Assembly (NCBI GenBank): GCA_016291495.1
Contig: JAEEXI010000008.1
Location: 62,001 to 126,000 of the forward strand
From: Prevotella sp.
GTDB lineage: Bacteria; Bacteroidota; Bacteroidia; Bacteroidales; Bacteroidaceae
DNA length: 64,000 nucleotides
Direction of reading: 5' to 3'
Under the pieces are notes generated by a model. It searched no databases, had not been told where the DNA came from, and worked only from the letters and a program-made list of their open reading frames with translations. A program made the position numbers and the translations under genes. Below are positions 1 through 10,646 of the stretch, piece by piece (the stretch's first letter is position 1; each line of letters opens with the position of its first letter).

Positions 1-61
1 GGAGTTGCAGGCAAATCCAAGGAGTCGCAGTGCCAAGCTCAGAGTTGCAGAAAAAATATAG
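1..61 (+). CDS. rsmH: RsmH (MraW) 16S rRNA methyltransferase, C-terminal end only
   Basis: Reading from base 2, the last 19 codons before the TAG at 59-61 give a peptide containing NPRSRSAKLRVAEKI, the typical C-terminus of RsmH, which N4-methylates C1402 of 16S rRNA. The position, seven bases before ftsL at the head of a dcw cluster, is where RsmH is normally found. Only the tail is present; the catalytic part lies outside the window. The identification rests on this short motif plus context. Confidence 0.8.
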   Translation, partial: ELQANPRSRSAKLRVAEKI

Positions 62-67
62 ATATAC

Positions 68-550
68 ATGAAAAAAGACGATATACAAGAAGAACTGAAA
101 GACGTCGAACAGCCTTTTGAGTCAAAAGAAGAACAAGACGACGAGAAAGATGTTCGTGCCGAAGAGGCGCTGAAGGAAACTCTTAAAAAGATCAAGGAGA
201 CTGCCAGAGAGGAAGACCCCAAACCTTCGCAGCAGGTTAATCTCCGCAGCATCCTTGGTGGCGACATCCTGACTGCCGAGATGGTACGTTCCCAAATATG
301 GCTGTTTGTACTTATCGTCGCCTTTTCTATCGTCTATGTCGCCTTCCGTTATCAGTGTCAACAGGACATGCAGACCATTGACAGGTTGGAGACAGAACTG
401 AAGGATGCCAAAAACAAGGCACTTGCCGCCTCCAGTACGCTGACAGAGAAATGTCGTGAGAGTCATGTACTTGATATCCTGAAACAAAACAAGGACTCGC
501 TACTGCATATCGCAGACCAGCCTCCTTACATCATACAAATACCAGAATAA
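68..550 (+). CDS. ftsL: FtsL-like cell division protein
   Basis: A 160-residue protein with a long, highly charged cytoplasmic N-terminus (residues 1-75, rich in Lys and Glu), one transmembrane helix at about 77-97 (IWLFVLIVAFSIVYVAF) and a short periplasmic tail with a coiled-coil look (MQTIDRLETELKDAKNKA). This is the bitopic architecture of FtsL, which binds FtsB/FtsQ and activates the FtsWI synthase at the septum. FtsL sequences diverge fast, so the call depends on topology and on its place between rsmH and ftsI. The long N-terminal extension is common in Bacteroidales. Confidence 0.75.
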   Translation: MKKDDIQEELKDVEQPFESKEEQDDEKDVRAEEALKETLKKIKETAREEDPKPSQQVNLRSILGGDILTAEMVRSQIWLFVLIVAFSIVYVAFRYQCQQDMQTIDRLETELKDAKNKALAASSTLTEKCRESHVLDILKQNKDSLLHIADQPPYIIQIPE

Positions 551-557
551 AACCGTC

Positions 558-2705
558 ATGAGTAAATTTGACAATGATAAAGTAATGCCGCGCTATATGG
601 CAATTGCCGTAGTGCTTACACTGGTTGGCCTTGCCGTTATCGGCAAAGCCTTTTACATCATGACGGCAAAGAAACAGTATTGGACGGAAGTGGCAGACCG
701 TCTAAAAAAAGACAGTGTCAGCGTAAAGCCCAAACGTGGAAATATCCTCAGTAGTGACGGACAGTTGATGGCTAGTTCCATCCCTGAATACAAGATCTAT
801 ATGGATTTCAAGGCAGGTGGAGAAGAGAAAGACTCTATCTGGAACGACAAAGTTGACTCTATCTGTATGGGACTTCACGAGATATTCCCCGAAAAGAGTG
901 CCGAGGAGTTCAAGAAACATTTGGAAGAAGGACGACAAAAGATGTCCAGGCACTGGGCAATCTGGCCTTATCGCATCGACTATAACACCTATACAGAAGT
1001 TAAGCAACTGCCCCTCTTCTGCATGTCCAAATACAAAAGCGGTTTCCATGAAGAAGAGTTCAACGCCCGTAAACGTCCGTTCTCTTCTTTAGCCGTGCGT
1101 ACTATCGGATCCATGTATGGTGCCAAGGACAGTGCCCGTCAAGGACTAGAACTTGCCTACGACTCCATCCTGCGTGGTACACCCGGACTGACCAACCGTC
1201 GTAAAGTGCTTAACAAGTACATGAATATCCCCGTCACGATGCCTATTGACGGATGTGACATCGTCACGACCATTGACGTCAAGATGCAGGACCTTGCCGA
1301 GCGTGCTGTCATTGATGAACTAAAACTGATTGGTGGAGACCTTGGTGTGGCGATTCTTATGGAGGTAGAAACTGGTGATATCAAAGCTATCGTGAATATG
1401 ACCCGTTGTGCTGACGGAGAATACCGTGAAGTGAAGAACAATGCCGTTTCTGACCTGCGTGAACCCGGTTCCGTATTCAAGACTGCCTCCATTCTCGTTG
1501 CCCTTGACGACGGTGTCGTGGATACGACCTATCGAGTAGAGACAGGGTGTGGAATATGGCCCATGCATGGAAGAGAAATGAAAGACCATAACTGGCGGCG
1601 TGGCGGCTATGGCAACATCTCCCTTCCACGTATCCTGGAGGTCAGTTCCAATATCGGTGTTAGCCGAATCATCGACGAGAAATACGGCAGCCATCCCGAA
1701 AAATACATTGAAGGCATCTACCGTACTGGTATCGCCGCCGACCTGAAGCTCCCCATCAAGGGCTATGCTCGACCTCATATCCGTATGCCAGAAAAAGACA
1801 AATACGGACATTGGACGAACTGGAGCATGACGGCTCTTCCTTGGATGTCTATCGGCTACGAGACGCAGATTCCGCCCATTTCAACGGTAACGTTCTATAA
1901 TGCGATTGCCAATGACGGTATTATGATGCGGCCACGCTTTGTCAAAAGTGTCATGAAAGACGGGAAGGTGATTGCAGAGTTCCCGCCTGAGAAAGTGATG
2001 GAACGCAGAATCGCTAAACTGAAAACCATCAAGACGATGCAGACCATCTTGGAACATGTCGTCAGTCAAGGACTGGGAAGAAAAGCCGGCTCACGAATGT
2101 TCAAGGTAGCCGGAAAAACGGGCACAGCACAGATTGCTGAAGGTGGTGGCTATAAGACAGGTGTCGTCAAATATTGGTTGTCATTCGCGGGATTCTTTCC
2201 TGCCGACAATCCCCGTTACACCTGTATCGTCTGTCTGAAGAAATCTGGATTACCTGCTTCTGGCGGAGGTATGAGCGGTGTTGTATTCCATCATATTGCC
2301 GAGGGTGTGATGGCGCGTAACTTGAAACTGAATGTTAAAGATGCACATGACACGACTTCCATTGCGATTCCAGATGTCAAAAACGGTAATATCATCGACG
2401 CCAACTATGTTTTGAGTCATTTAGGTATTAAGACCAATCGGTCATGGAGCGGCTCTTACGTAAACGGAAATCCTATTTGGGGCAAAGCCGAGCGTCAGAC
2501 AAGCCAAGTTGCCTTACAGCAGACAGAAATCAGCAAAGGCGTCACACCCAATGTCATTGGTATGGGAGCAAAAGATGCAGTATACCTGTTGGAGAGTCAG
2601 GGACTGAGAGTAAAACTTCACGGCAGAGGGAAGGTCAAAAGCCAAAGTTACCCTGCCGGAAAAGAAGTCGTACAAGGGAGTGAATGCTCCTTGAGTTTGG
2701 AATAA
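558..2705 (+). CDS. ftsI: Septal penicillin-binding protein FtsI/PBP3 with PASTA domain
   Basis: A class B penicillin-binding protein of 715 residues that cross-links septal peptidoglycan. It has an N-terminal membrane anchor (about 12-34), a dimerisation domain, and a transpeptidase domain with all three active-site motifs: SVFK with nucleophile Ser305, SSN at 363-365, and KTG at 520-522. A single PASTA domain follows at about 647-715, starting [13 protein letters not shown]. It starts seven bases after ftsL, and its 3' end is followed 20 bases later by the murE start. It is expected to act with the FtsW encoded downstream. Confidence 0.95.
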   Translation: MSKFDNDKVMPRYMAIAVVLTLVGLAVIGKAFYIMTAKKQYWTEVADRLKKDSVSVKPKRGNILSSDGQLMASSIPEYKIYMDFKAGGEEKDSIWNDKVDSICMGLHEIFPEKSAEEFKKHLEEGRQKMSRHWAIWPYRIDYNTYTEVKQLPLFCMSKYKSGFHEEEFNARKRPFSSLAVRTIGSMYGAKDSARQGLELAYDSILRGTPGLTNRRKVLNKYMNIPVTMPIDGCDIVTTIDVKMQDLAERAVIDELKLIGGDLGVAILMEVETGDIKAIVNMTRCADGEYREVKNNAVSDLREPGSVFKTASILVALDDGVVDTTYRVETGCGIWPMHGREMKDHNWRRGGYGNISLPRILEVSSNIGVSRIIDEKYGSHPEKYIEGIYRTGIAADLKLPIKGYARPHIRMPEKDKYGHWTNWSMTALPWMSIGYETQIPPISTVTFYNAIANDGIMMRPRFVKSVMKDGKVIAEFPPEKVMERRIAKLKTIKTMQTILEHVVSQGLGRKAGSRMFKVAGKTGTAQIAEGGGYKTGVVKYWLSFAGFFPADNPRYTCIVCLKKSGLPASGGGMSGVVFHHIAEGVMARNLKLNVKDAHDTTSIAIPDVKNGNIIDANYVLSHLGIKTNRSWSGSYVNGNPIWGKAERQTSQVALQQTEISKGVTPNVIGMGAKDAVYLLESQGLRVKLHGRGKVKSQSYPAGKEVVQGSECSLSLE

Positions 2706-2725
2706 ACTATAAAAAATATCATCGT

Positions 2726-4177
2726 ATGAGATTAACGGAACTGCTCAAATTCGTCAAACCGCTCTGTATCATCGGTGAGGAGGATATAGACATCACAGGT
2801 GTCAATATCGATTCCCGCAAGATTGAGAAGGGGCACCTGTTTGTTGCTATGAAGGGAACACAGACCGACGGGCACAAATTCATTCCAAAAGCCTTGGAAC
2901 TAGGCGCCACAGCTGTCTTATGCGAGGACCTGCCTGAAGAAAAGAAAGAAGGTATAACCTATATTCAGGTAGCCTCCACGGAAAGTAGCGTAGGACCTGT
3001 CGCAACAGTGTTCTTTGGAGAACCTTCCAAAAAACTGAAATTGGTAGGTGTTACCGGAACGAATGGAAAAACCACCATCGCCACCTTATTATATAATATG
3101 TTCCGTAAGTTCGGGCACAAGTGCGGATTGCTCTCCACTGTCTGCAACTATATTGAAGAGGAGGCAATCCCTGCCGACCATACTACCCCCGACCCAATAG
3201 AACTGAACCGTCTGCTGAGCAAGATGGTGAAGGCAGGATGTGAATATGCCTTTATGGAATGCTCCAGTCATGCTATTGCCCAACAGCGTATTGGTGGATT
3301 AAAATTCACTGGTGGAATCTTCACGAATCTAACCCGTGACCATCTAGACTATCATAAGACCTTTGAGAATTATCGCGATGCGAAAAAAGCCTTCTTTAAC
3401 AGTCTTTCCAAAGACGCTTTTGCCATTACCAATGCAGACGATAAAAATGGTCATGTGATGGTACAAAACTGCAAAGCGAAGATTAAGACCTACTCTATCC
3501 GTACGATGGCAGATTTCCGTGCCCGTATCATCGAGTGTCATTTTGAGGGTATGTACCTTGAGATCGACGGCAAGGAAGTGGGCGTTCAGTTTATCGGGAA
3601 GTTCAATGTCAGCAACCTGTTGGCCGTCTATGGGGCTGCCGTTATGCTAGGTAAGAAGCCCGAAGATATCCTACTGGTATTAAGCACCCTCAAGAGCGTG
3701 GCAGGACGTTTGGAGCCTATCCGTTCCAAAGAGGGTGTCACTGCTATTGTCGACTATGCCCATACCCCTGATGCGTTGGAGAATGTCCTAAATGCCATCC
3801 ATGAGGTCTTGGACGGAAAAGGCGGACATGTTATCACGGTATGCGGTGCCGGTGGTAACAGGGATAAGGGCAAACGTCCGCTAATGGCACAAGAAGCTGC
3901 AAAACAGAGTGACCGCGTCATTATCACCAGCGACAATCCCCGTTTCGAAGAACCACAAGACATCATTAATGATATGCTAGCCGGACTGAATGCCCAGCAA
4001 TTAAAGAGCACCATCTGTATTACGGACCGCAAAGAAGCCATCCGTACCGCCTGTATGATGGCACAAAAGGGAGACGTCATCCTCATTGCCGGGAAAGGAC
4101 ATGAGAACTATCAGGAAATCAAGGGTGTCAAGCATCATTTTGACGACCGTGAAATAGTAAGGGAAATTTTCTCGTAA
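2726..4177 (+). CDS. murE: MurE, UDP-MurNAc-tripeptide synthetase (probably meso-DAP)
   Basis: Mur ligase adding the third residue of the peptidoglycan stem peptide to UDP-MurNAc-L-Ala-D-Glu in the cytoplasm. The ATP-binding loop [10 protein letters not shown] is present, and the C-terminal DNPR motif (in SDNPRFEEP) is the signature of enzymes that add meso-diaminopimelate rather than lysine. I place the start at ATG 2726 ([10 protein letters not shown]), because an earlier in-frame codon at 2684 would lie inside ftsI and add a segment that does not look conserved. The product is 483 residues, normal for MurE. Confidence 0.95.
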   Translation: MRLTELLKFVKPLCIIGEEDIDITGVNIDSRKIEKGHLFVAMKGTQTDGHKFIPKALELGATAVLCEDLPEEKKEGITYIQVASTESSVGPVATVFFGEPSKKLKLVGVTGTNGKTTIATLLYNMFRKFGHKCGLLSTVCNYIEEEAIPADHTTPDPIELNRLLSKMVKAGCEYAFMECSSHAIAQQRIGGLKFTGGIFTNLTRDHLDYHKTFENYRDAKKAFFNSLSKDAFAITNADDKNGHVMVQNCKAKIKTYSIRTMADFRARIIECHFEGMYLEIDGKEVGVQFIGKFNVSNLLAVYGAAVMLGKKPEDILLVLSTLKSVAGRLEPIRSKEGVTAIVDYAHTPDALENVLNAIHEVLDGKGGHVITVCGAGGNRDKGKRPLMAQEAAKQSDRVIITSDNPRFEEPQDIINDMLAGLNAQQLKSTICITDRKEAIRTACMMAQKGDVILIAGKGHENYQEIKGVKHHFDDREIVREIFS

Positions 4178-4196
4178 TAACGAAATAACGAAAAGT

Positions 4197-5471
4197 ATGT
4201 TATACTATATCTTCAGATTTTTAGAACAATTCAATATCCCGGGAGCGCACATCTGGACATACATCTCTTTCCGTTCTCTGTTGGCACTCATTCTGTCCTT
4301 GATTATTTCTGCATGGTTCGGAGAATACTTCATCAAATGGATGAAACGCCGCAATATCTCAGAGACCGCTCGCGATGTGAGTATAGACCCCTTTGGCGTA
4401 GAGAAAAAAGGAGTCCCAACAATGGGGGGCATTATTATTATTGTATCCATCCTTGTCCCTGTCTTGTTATTAGGGCGTATGCGCAACACCTATCTGATCC
4501 TAATGATTGTCACCACCGTATGGCTAGGTTTCTTGGGATTTATGGACGACTATATCAAGATTTTCAAGAAGAACAAAGACGGACTCAAGGGAAAATACAA
4601 GATTGTCGGACAGGTCTCTATTGGCTTTATCGTTGGGTTAGTTCTCTGGCTCAGTCCTGATGCGGTTATCCGTGAGAACGTCTCGGAACCCCAACAAGAT
4701 AAACAAGAGATTGTCGTCAAGCACAAGACAGAGGCTGTTAAATCACTACAGACCACTATTCCATTTATCAAGAACCACAACCTAAACTATTCGGATATCA
4801 TGTCGTTCTGTGGCAAATACAAAGTCGCGGCAGGATGGGTTCTCTTCGTTCTGATGACAATCTTTGTCGTCACCGCTGTCAGCAATGGAGCCAATCTCAA
4901 CGATGGAATGGATGGCATGTGTGCAGGAAATTCTGCGATTATCGGTGTCGCGCTCATCATCTTTGCCTATGTCAGCAGTCATATTGTCTATGCTGCCTAC
5001 TTCGACATCATGTATATTCCCGGTTCTCAGGAGCTCGTGGTTTTCCTCAGCGCCTTCGTAGGTGCCATGATTGGTTTCCTCTGGTATAATGCCTATCCCG
5101 CTCAGATTTTCATGGGTGACACGGGATCTCTGACTATCGGCGGTATCATAGGAGTCTGCGCACTCATCATTCATAAGGAGCTGTTGCTCCCCGTCTTATG
5201 TGGTATCTTCTTTATTGAGAGTTTGAGTGTTATCATACAGACACAATGGTTTAAAATCCAAAAACGAAAGGGTAAGCGTGTACGCGTTTTCCGAGCTACT
5301 CCTATCCATGATACCTTCCGCCGTCTGGACTCCCAGTTGGATGCCACCAGTACCTATATCTTAAAAGGATGGCCTCATCGTCCTTTCCATGAGTCAAAAA
5401 TCACTATTCGTTTCTGGATTACCACCATCATATTAGTAGCATTAACCATCATAACATTAAAAGTAAGATGA
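4197..5471 (+). CDS. mraY: MraY, phospho-MurNAc-pentapeptide transferase
   Basis: Integral membrane enzyme that transfers phospho-MurNAc-pentapeptide to undecaprenyl phosphate, forming lipid I. It has about ten membrane helices, the DDYIK motif and the catalytic NLNDGMDG region. At 424 residues it is longer than the 360 or so of E. coli, owing to an insertion of about 50 hydrophilic residues near 160-205 (ENVSEPQQDKQEIVVKHK...), a lineage feature of Bacteroidales MraY. The gap to murE (4178-4196) holds two copies of TAACGAAA. The stop overlaps the murD start by four bases (ATGA), suggesting translational coupling. Confidence 0.96.
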   Translation: MLYYIFRFLEQFNIPGAHIWTYISFRSLLALILSLIISAWFGEYFIKWMKRRNISETARDVSIDPFGVEKKGVPTMGGIIIIVSILVPVLLLGRMRNTYLILMIVTTVWLGFLGFMDDYIKIFKKNKDGLKGKYKIVGQVSIGFIVGLVLWLSPDAVIRENVSEPQQDKQEIVVKHKTEAVKSLQTTIPFIKNHNLNYSDIMSFCGKYKVAAGWVLFVLMTIFVVTAVSNGANLNDGMDGMCAGNSAIIGVALIIFAYVSSHIVYAAYFDIMYIPGSQELVVFLSAFVGAMIGFLWYNAYPAQIFMGDTGSLTIGGIIGVCALIIHKELLLPVLCGIFFIESLSVIIQTQWFKIQKRKGKRVRVFRATPIHDTFRRLDSQLDATSTYILKGWPHRPFHESKITIRFWITTIILVALTIITLKVR

Positions 5472-6799
5472 GCAGAATCGTCATATTAGGAGCAGGAGAG
5501 AGCGGAGCAGGTGCTGCCGTCCTCGCCCAAAAAAAAGGGTTCGACGTATTTGTCAGCGACATGTCGAAAATCAAAGAGAAATACAAGAAATTGATGGACG
5601 ACCATCATATAGAATGGGAAGAGGGACAGCATTCAGAAGAAAAGATACTGAATGCCGATGAGATCATCAAGAGTCCAGGTATTCCCGATACGGCACCCAT
5701 GATTGTCAAAATCAAAGAGAAAGGCATCCATATCATCAGTGAAATAGAATTCGCAGGACGTTACACAAATTCCAAAATGATATGCATCACAGGTTCTAAT
5801 GGTAAGACGACTACGACGAGCCTCATCTATCATATTTTCAAAGAAGCAGGCTACGATGCAGGACTGGCAGGAAACATCGGCAATTCACTGGCCCTGCAGG
5901 TAGCAGAGGAACCTCACGAATACTATATCATCGAACTGAGTTCCTTCCAGTTAGACAACATGTACGACTTCCGTGCAAATATTGCCATCCTGTTGAATAT
6001 CACCCCCGACCATCTGGATCGCTATGATTTCAAGATGCAGAACTATGTAGATGCCAAGATGCGTATCGTTCAGAATCAGACTCCCAATGATGCCTTTATC
6101 TATTGGAATGATGATCCTGTCATCAAAAAGGAACTGGAGAAATACAATATCCAGGCTATCCAATATCCTTTTTCTGAGCTGAAAGAAAAAGGCAGTATCG
6201 GTTATATTGAGGAGGGGCAGTACAAGATTGAAAAACCGGAACCCTTCAACATGGAACAGGAGGCTCTCAGTCTGACAGGTAAGCATAATATCTACAACTC
6301 CCTAGCTGCGGGTATTGCTTCCAATATCGCGGGCATCAAGAAAGAAGTCATCCGTAAGTCGCTGAGTGACTTCCCTGGCGTGGAGCACCGTTTGGAGAAG
6401 GTGTGTACCGTCCGTAGTGTCCAATACATCAACGACTCGAAAGCGACCAACGTAGATGCCTGCTGGTATGCTCTGGAATCGATGAAGACCAAGACCATCC
6501 TGATTATCGGTGGAAAGGACAAGGGTAATGACTATGAGCCTATCAAGCAATTGGTCAAGGAGAAATGTGCCGGATTAGTATATCTTGGTGCCGATAACCA
6601 GAAGCTACACGACAATTTCGACGCACTAGGAATCCCTGTCCGCGACACCCATTCCATGAAAGAATGCGTAGAGGCATGTTATGAAATGGCAGAACCTGGC
6701 ATGACCGTCTTACTGAGTCCCTGTTGTGCCTCTTTTGATCTTTTCAAAAATATGGAAGACCGCGGAGAACAGTTCAAGGAACTGGTTAGAAATCTCTAA
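5468..6799 (+). CDS. murD: MurD, UDP-MurNAc-L-Ala:D-Glu ligase
   Basis: Cytoplasmic ligase adding D-glutamate to UDP-MurNAc-L-alanine. The N-terminal Rossmann part begins RIVILGAGESGAGAA; the ATP loop is ITGSNGKTTTTSL at about residue 105; the C-terminal ligase domain carries HRLEKV and INDSKATN, both typical of MurD. Length is 443 residues, as expected. It overlaps mraY by four bases and is followed 34 bases later by ftsW. Confidence 0.96.
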   Translation: MSRIVILGAGESGAGAAVLAQKKGFDVFVSDMSKIKEKYKKLMDDHHIEWEEGQHSEEKILNADEIIKSPGIPDTAPMIVKIKEKGIHIISEIEFAGRYTNSKMICITGSNGKTTTTSLIYHIFKEAGYDAGLAGNIGNSLALQVAEEPHEYYIIELSSFQLDNMYDFRANIAILLNITPDHLDRYDFKMQNYVDAKMRIVQNQTPNDAFIYWNDDPVIKKELEKYNIQAIQYPFSELKEKGSIGYIEEGQYKIEKPEPFNMEQEALSLTGKHNIYNSLAAGIASNIAGIKKEVIRKSLSDFPGVEHRLEKVCTVRSVQYINDSKATNVDACWYALESMKTKTILIIGGKDKGNDYEPIKQLVKEKCAGLVYLGADNQKLHDNFDALGIPVRDTHSMKECVEACYEMAEPGMTVLLSPCCASFDLFKNMEDRGEQFKELVRNL

Positions 6800-6833
6800 G
6801 AAACCTGAGACGGCCTGGTAAAACAAAGAAACA

Positions 6834-8084
6834 ATGAACAAAAAGATCGGCAATATTTTCAAGGGAGACAAGGTCATCTGGATGGTATTTTTCTTTCTGT
6901 GTATGATCAGTATTGTGGAGGTTTTCTCTGCCTCCAGCAATCTGACATACAAAAGTCATAACTATATCGGACCTATTGTCTACCATACAGGAACCATCAT
7001 CTTCGGTGTGGTGGTAGCTATCATCACGCTGAATATTCCTTGTAGGTATTTCAAGTTGATGACTCCCTTCCTAATACTGATTTCTATCATCACATTGCTT
7101 TGGGTGTTGTTGGCAGGAACGAAAGTCGGAGATGCTGGACGTTGGATTAATCTGTTTGGTTTTACCTTCCAGCCTTCAGAAATCGCTAAAGGAACGATTG
7201 TGTTGGCTGTAGCACAGATTCTTGCTGCCATGCAGCGCGAGAACGGGGCAGACAAAAAAGCCTTTAAGTGGATATTATGGGTCACTCTACCTGCCTGTTT
7301 CCTCATCGGTCTAGAGAACCTTTCTACAGCAGCAATGCTCTTTGCTGTGGTCTTTCTGATGATGTTCATTGGACTGGTTTCCTTGAAACAGTTGGGCAAA
7401 TTAGCGGGTATCATCGCATTTATTGTCATTGCGGCAGTCTCTATGGTGATGCTGGTGGGGCACGATATCAGCAACGAAGAAAATGTGCTTACCAAAACTG
7501 AACAAGTCGATCAACCCAAGAAGGAAAAGAACTTCGTTGAAAAAATATTCCACCGCGCCGACACTTGGAAGAGTCGTCTCATGAAATTCGGCAAGCCTAA
7601 GCCAACCCCTCAAGAATATGACCTTGACAAAGATGCACAGGTGGCCCATGCCAATATCGCTATCGTATCAAGCGGAATTATCGGAAAGGGACCCGGGCAG
7701 TCCGTCGAACGTGACTTCCTTTCCCAGGCTTTTTCTGACTTCATCTATGCCATCGTTATTGAAGAATTAGGTATTCTTGGAGCGGCATTTGTCGTATTAC
7801 TATATATCATATTACTCTATCGCGCAGCACGCATCGCCAGCCGGTGTGAAAACAATTTCCCTGCCTTTTTAGTCATGGGACTCGCCTTACTACTTGTCAT
7901 TCAGGCCGCCTTCAATATGATGGTCGCTGTGGGGCTGGCACCTGTTACAGGTCAGCCTTTACCGCTCATCTCGAAAGGGGGAACATCCACGATTATCAAT
8001 TGTGCCTACATAGGCACAATATTGAGCATCAGTAGATCGGCAAAAATGAAGAAAGAACCCGATGACTTAAAAAATATCGAATAA
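6834..8084 (+). CDS. ftsW: FtsW, SEDS-family septal glycan polymerase
   Basis: A polytopic SEDS protein of 416 residues that polymerises glycan strands from lipid II, partnered by FtsI. It shows about ten membrane helices, the GDAGRWI and QPSEIAKG motifs typical of the family, a large periplasmic loop (about 215-270), and the C-terminal signature TGQPLPLISKGGTS. It sits between murD and murG. The loop is longer and more charged than in E. coli. Confidence 0.95.
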   Translation: MNKKIGNIFKGDKVIWMVFFFLCMISIVEVFSASSNLTYKSHNYIGPIVYHTGTIIFGVVVAIITLNIPCRYFKLMTPFLILISIITLLWVLLAGTKVGDAGRWINLFGFTFQPSEIAKGTIVLAVAQILAAMQRENGADKKAFKWILWVTLPACFLIGLENLSTAAMLFAVVFLMMFIGLVSLKQLGKLAGIIAFIVIAAVSMVMLVGHDISNEENVLTKTEQVDQPKKEKNFVEKIFHRADTWKSRLMKFGKPKPTPQEYDLDKDAQVAHANIAIVSSGIIGKGPGQSVERDFLSQAFSDFIYAIVIEELGILGAAFVVLLYIILLYRAARIASRCENNFPAFLVMGLALLLVIQAAFNMMVAVGLAPVTGQPLPLISKGGTSTIINCAYIGTILSISRSAKMKKEPDDLKNIE

Positions 8085-8110
8085 CATTCGTCTAAAAGAA
8101 ATTTAATTAG

Positions 8111-8118
8111 TAATTTTG
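8111..8118 (+). promoter_or_regulatory. Possible -7 promoter element before murG
   Basis: TAATTTTG fits the Bacteroidetes -7 consensus TAnnTTTG and lies 23 bases before the murG ATG, in a 56-bp gap inside an otherwise tight cluster. No clear -33 TTTG is seen. It may give internal transcription of murG through ftsZ. Confidence 0.45.
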
Positions 8119-8140
8119 CAAGGTTCTATATATAAGGTAT

Positions 8141-9265
8141 ATGAAAGATCATTTAAGGGTTATTATCAGTGGTGGCGGCACGGGTGGACATATCTTCCCC
8201 GCTATTTCTATTGCCAATGCTGTCAAAGCCTTACGTCCAGATGCCAAGATCTTGTTTGTCGGAGCACAGGGACGTATGGAGATGCAACGTGTACCTGCTG
8301 CTGGTTACGATATCAAGGGATTGCCCATCTGCGGCTTCGACAGGAAAAACCTGCTCAAGAATATCAAAGTTCTCTATAAAATTTGGAAGAGCCAACAAAT
8401 GGCGAAAAAGATTATCACGGACTTCCAGCCACAAGTGGCTGTGGGCGTAGGCGGCTATGCCAGCGGTCCTACCCTCAACAAAGCGGCTGCCATGGGCATC
8501 CCCTGCCTGATTCAAGAACAAAACTCCTATGCAGGCGTCACCAACAAGCTATTAGCGAAGAAGGCTGCAAAGATCTGTGTTGCCTATGATGGTATGGAAC
8601 GCTTCTTCCCTGCCGACAAGATTATCAAAACCGGTAACCCTGTTCGTCAATCGTTATTAGAGACTACCATTTCCCATGAGGATGCCATCCGTTCTTTCGG
8701 ATTTGACCCCACAAAGAAAACCGTCTTACTGGTAGGTGGAAGCCTAGGAGCCAGAACTATTAACGAGAGTATTATCCGTCATTTAGAATTGGTACGTAAT
8801 AGTGGTGTACAGTTTATCTGGCAAACAGGAAAATACTACCATGCCCAGATTTTGGAAGAACTACAACAGAAAGGACAGCCCAACAATTTAATTGTCACAG
8901 ATTTCATCAGTGATATGGGCATTGCCTATAAAGCCGCCGACCTGGTCATCAGTCGTGCCGGTGCTAGCAGCATCTCTGAGTTCTGCCTGATTGGCAAACC
9001 TGTGATTCTGGTACCTAGTCCCAATGTGGCAGAAGATCACCAAACGAAGAACGCCATGGCGCTAGTCAATGTAGAGGCCGCCCTTTTTGTGAAAGACCAA
9101 GAGGCTCCCGACCAGTTATTATCGCTGGCTATCACGATAGTCAATGATGATGCAAAACTGAAATCCCTCCAAGAACACATCCTCAAACTGGCATTACCTG
9201 ATTCTGCAGAAATCATTGCCAAAGAAGTCATCAAACTGGCCCAACAGGCCCATCAACCCTTCTAA
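8141..9265 (+). CDS. murG: MurG, lipid II synthase
   Basis: Peripheral membrane GT28 glycosyltransferase that adds GlcNAc to lipid I to make lipid II. The N-terminal glycine loop (ISGGGTGGHIFPAISIA) and the C-terminal UDP-GlcNAc site (SRAGASSISEFCLIGKPVILVPSP) are intact, and length (374) is standard. It is separated from ftsW by a 56-bp gap with a possible promoter and from murC by four bases. Confidence 0.97.
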   Translation: MKDHLRVIISGGGTGGHIFPAISIANAVKALRPDAKILFVGAQGRMEMQRVPAAGYDIKGLPICGFDRKNLLKNIKVLYKIWKSQQMAKKIITDFQPQVAVGVGGYASGPTLNKAAAMGIPCLIQEQNSYAGVTNKLLAKKAAKICVAYDGMERFFPADKIIKTGNPVRQSLLETTISHEDAIRSFGFDPTKKTVLLVGGSLGARTINESIIRHLELVRNSGVQFIWQTGKYYHAQILEELQQKGQPNNLIVTDFISDMGIAYKAADLVISRAGASSISEFCLIGKPVILVPSPNVAEDHQTKNAMALVNVEAALFVKDQEAPDQLLSLAITIVNDDAKLKSLQEHILKLALPDSAEIIAKEVIKLAQQAHQPF

Positions 9266-9269
9266 GCCC

Positions 9270-10646
9270 ATGGAACTGAAAGATATTAAATCCGTCTATT
9301 TCATCGGTGCCGGTGGTATTGGAATGAGTGCCATCGCTCGTTATTTCCTCAACCATGGACTGGTTGTTGCCGGTTATGACAAAACGCCCAGCGATCTAAC
9401 CCGTCAACTGGAGAAAGAGGGTATGCAAATTCATTATGAGGAAAATCTGGATAAGATTCCGGAAACTTGCAAAAAGCCTTCTTCCTGTTTGGTGATTTAT
9501 ACACCTGCTATCCCTGCTGAGCATCAGGAGCTGCAATACTTCCGCCATAATGGTTTTGAAATACAGAAACGCGCTCAGGTCTTGGGAACCCTGACCCGTC
9601 AGCACAAGGGCCTCTGTGTTGCTGGTACGCATGGCAAAACCACAACTTCTACGATGTGTGCCCATATCATGCACCAGAGTCATCTGGACTGTAACGCTTT
9701 CCTTGGAGGTATATCCAAGAACTACGGAACGAACTACATCCTCTCGGAGTCAGACTACGTAGTAATTGAGGCAGATGAGTTTGATCGCTCTTTCCACTGG
9801 CTTCGTCCATGGATGACCGTCATTACTTCTACCGACCCTGACCATCTGGACATCTACGGTACCAAGGAAGCGTATTTAGAGAGTTTCCGTCATTATACCG
9901 AACTCATCCAACCGGGTGGAGCCTTGATCGTCCATCGGGGTCTGGAGATGAAAGAAAACCTGCAGGAGGGAGTCTTCCGTTATGACTATGCCCTTCATGA
10001 GGGTGATTTCCATGCAAAGAACATCCTTATCAAAAATGGAGAGATTAGCTTCGATTTCATTTCTCCTATTGAGAATGTCCACCACGTAGAATTAGGACAG
10101 CCCATTCCTATCAATATCGAGAATAGCATCGCTGCCATGGCCATGGCGCAACTTGCCGGCTGTACGGCTGATGAACTCCGACAGGGAATGAAGTCTTTTA
10201 AGGGCGTCGACCGTCGTTTCGATTTCAAGATTAAGAACGACAAGACGGTGTTCCTCAGCGACTATGCCCATCACCCCAAAGAGATTTATCAGAGTGCCAA
10301 GAGTATTCGTGAACTCTATCGTGACAAGAAGATTACTGCTATTTTCCAGCCACACCTCTATACACGTACCCGCGACTTCTACAAAGACTTTGCTGATGCG
10401 TTGAGTCAACTCGATGAGATTATCCTGACAGAAATCTATCCTGCCCGCGAACAGCCTATTGAGGGAGTCACCTCAGAACTCATCTATAACAACCTACGTC
10501 CTGGTATTGAAAAACAGATTATCCGCAAAGATGATGTGCTCCAGTTCGTCAAAGATCACTCCTTCGAAGTTCTCATCATCCTAGGTGCCGGCGATTTGGA
10601 CAATATGGTTCCTCAGATAACTAAGATATTACAAGAAAAAAGATGA
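9270..10646 (+). CDS. murC: MurC, UDP-MurNAc:L-alanine ligase
   Basis: Adds L-alanine to UDP-MurNAc, the first amino-acid step of precursor synthesis. It has the Rossmann start VYFIGAGGIGMSAIARYF, the ATP loop AGTHGKTTTSTM near residue 113, and the late motifs DYAHHPKEI and FQPHLYTRT. I use ATG 9270 (MELKDIKSVYFIG); the upstream in-frame codon at 9216 falls inside murG. The product is 458 residues. It overlaps ftsQ by four bases (ATGA). Confidence 0.96.
   Translation: MELKDIKSVYFIGAGGIGMSAIARYFLNHGLVVAGYDKTPSDLTRQLEKEGMQIHYEENLDKIPETCKKPSSCLVIYTPAIPAEHQELQYFRHNGFEIQKRAQVLGTLTRQHKGLCVAGTHGKTTTSTMCAHIMHQSHLDCNAFLGGISKNYGTNYILSESDYVVIEADEFDRSFHWLRPWMTVITSTDPDHLDIYGTKEAYLESFRHYTELIQPGGALIVHRGLEMKENLQEGVFRYDYALHEGDFHAKNILIKNGEISFDFISPIENVHHVELGQPIPINIENSIAAMAMAQLAGCTADELRQGMKSFKGVDRRFDFKIKNDKTVFLSDYAHHPKEIYQSAKSIRELYRDKKITAIFQPHLYTRTRDFYKDFADALSQLDEIILTEIYPAREQPIEGVTSELIYNNLRPGIEKQIIRKDDVLQFVKDHSFEVLIILGAGDLDNMVPQITKILQEKR

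Noticed and set aside
4178..4196. Two TAACGAAA copies between murE and mraY as part of the heptamer family
   Set aside because: The period is eight and there are only two copies, so I do not count it with the 7-bp arrays.
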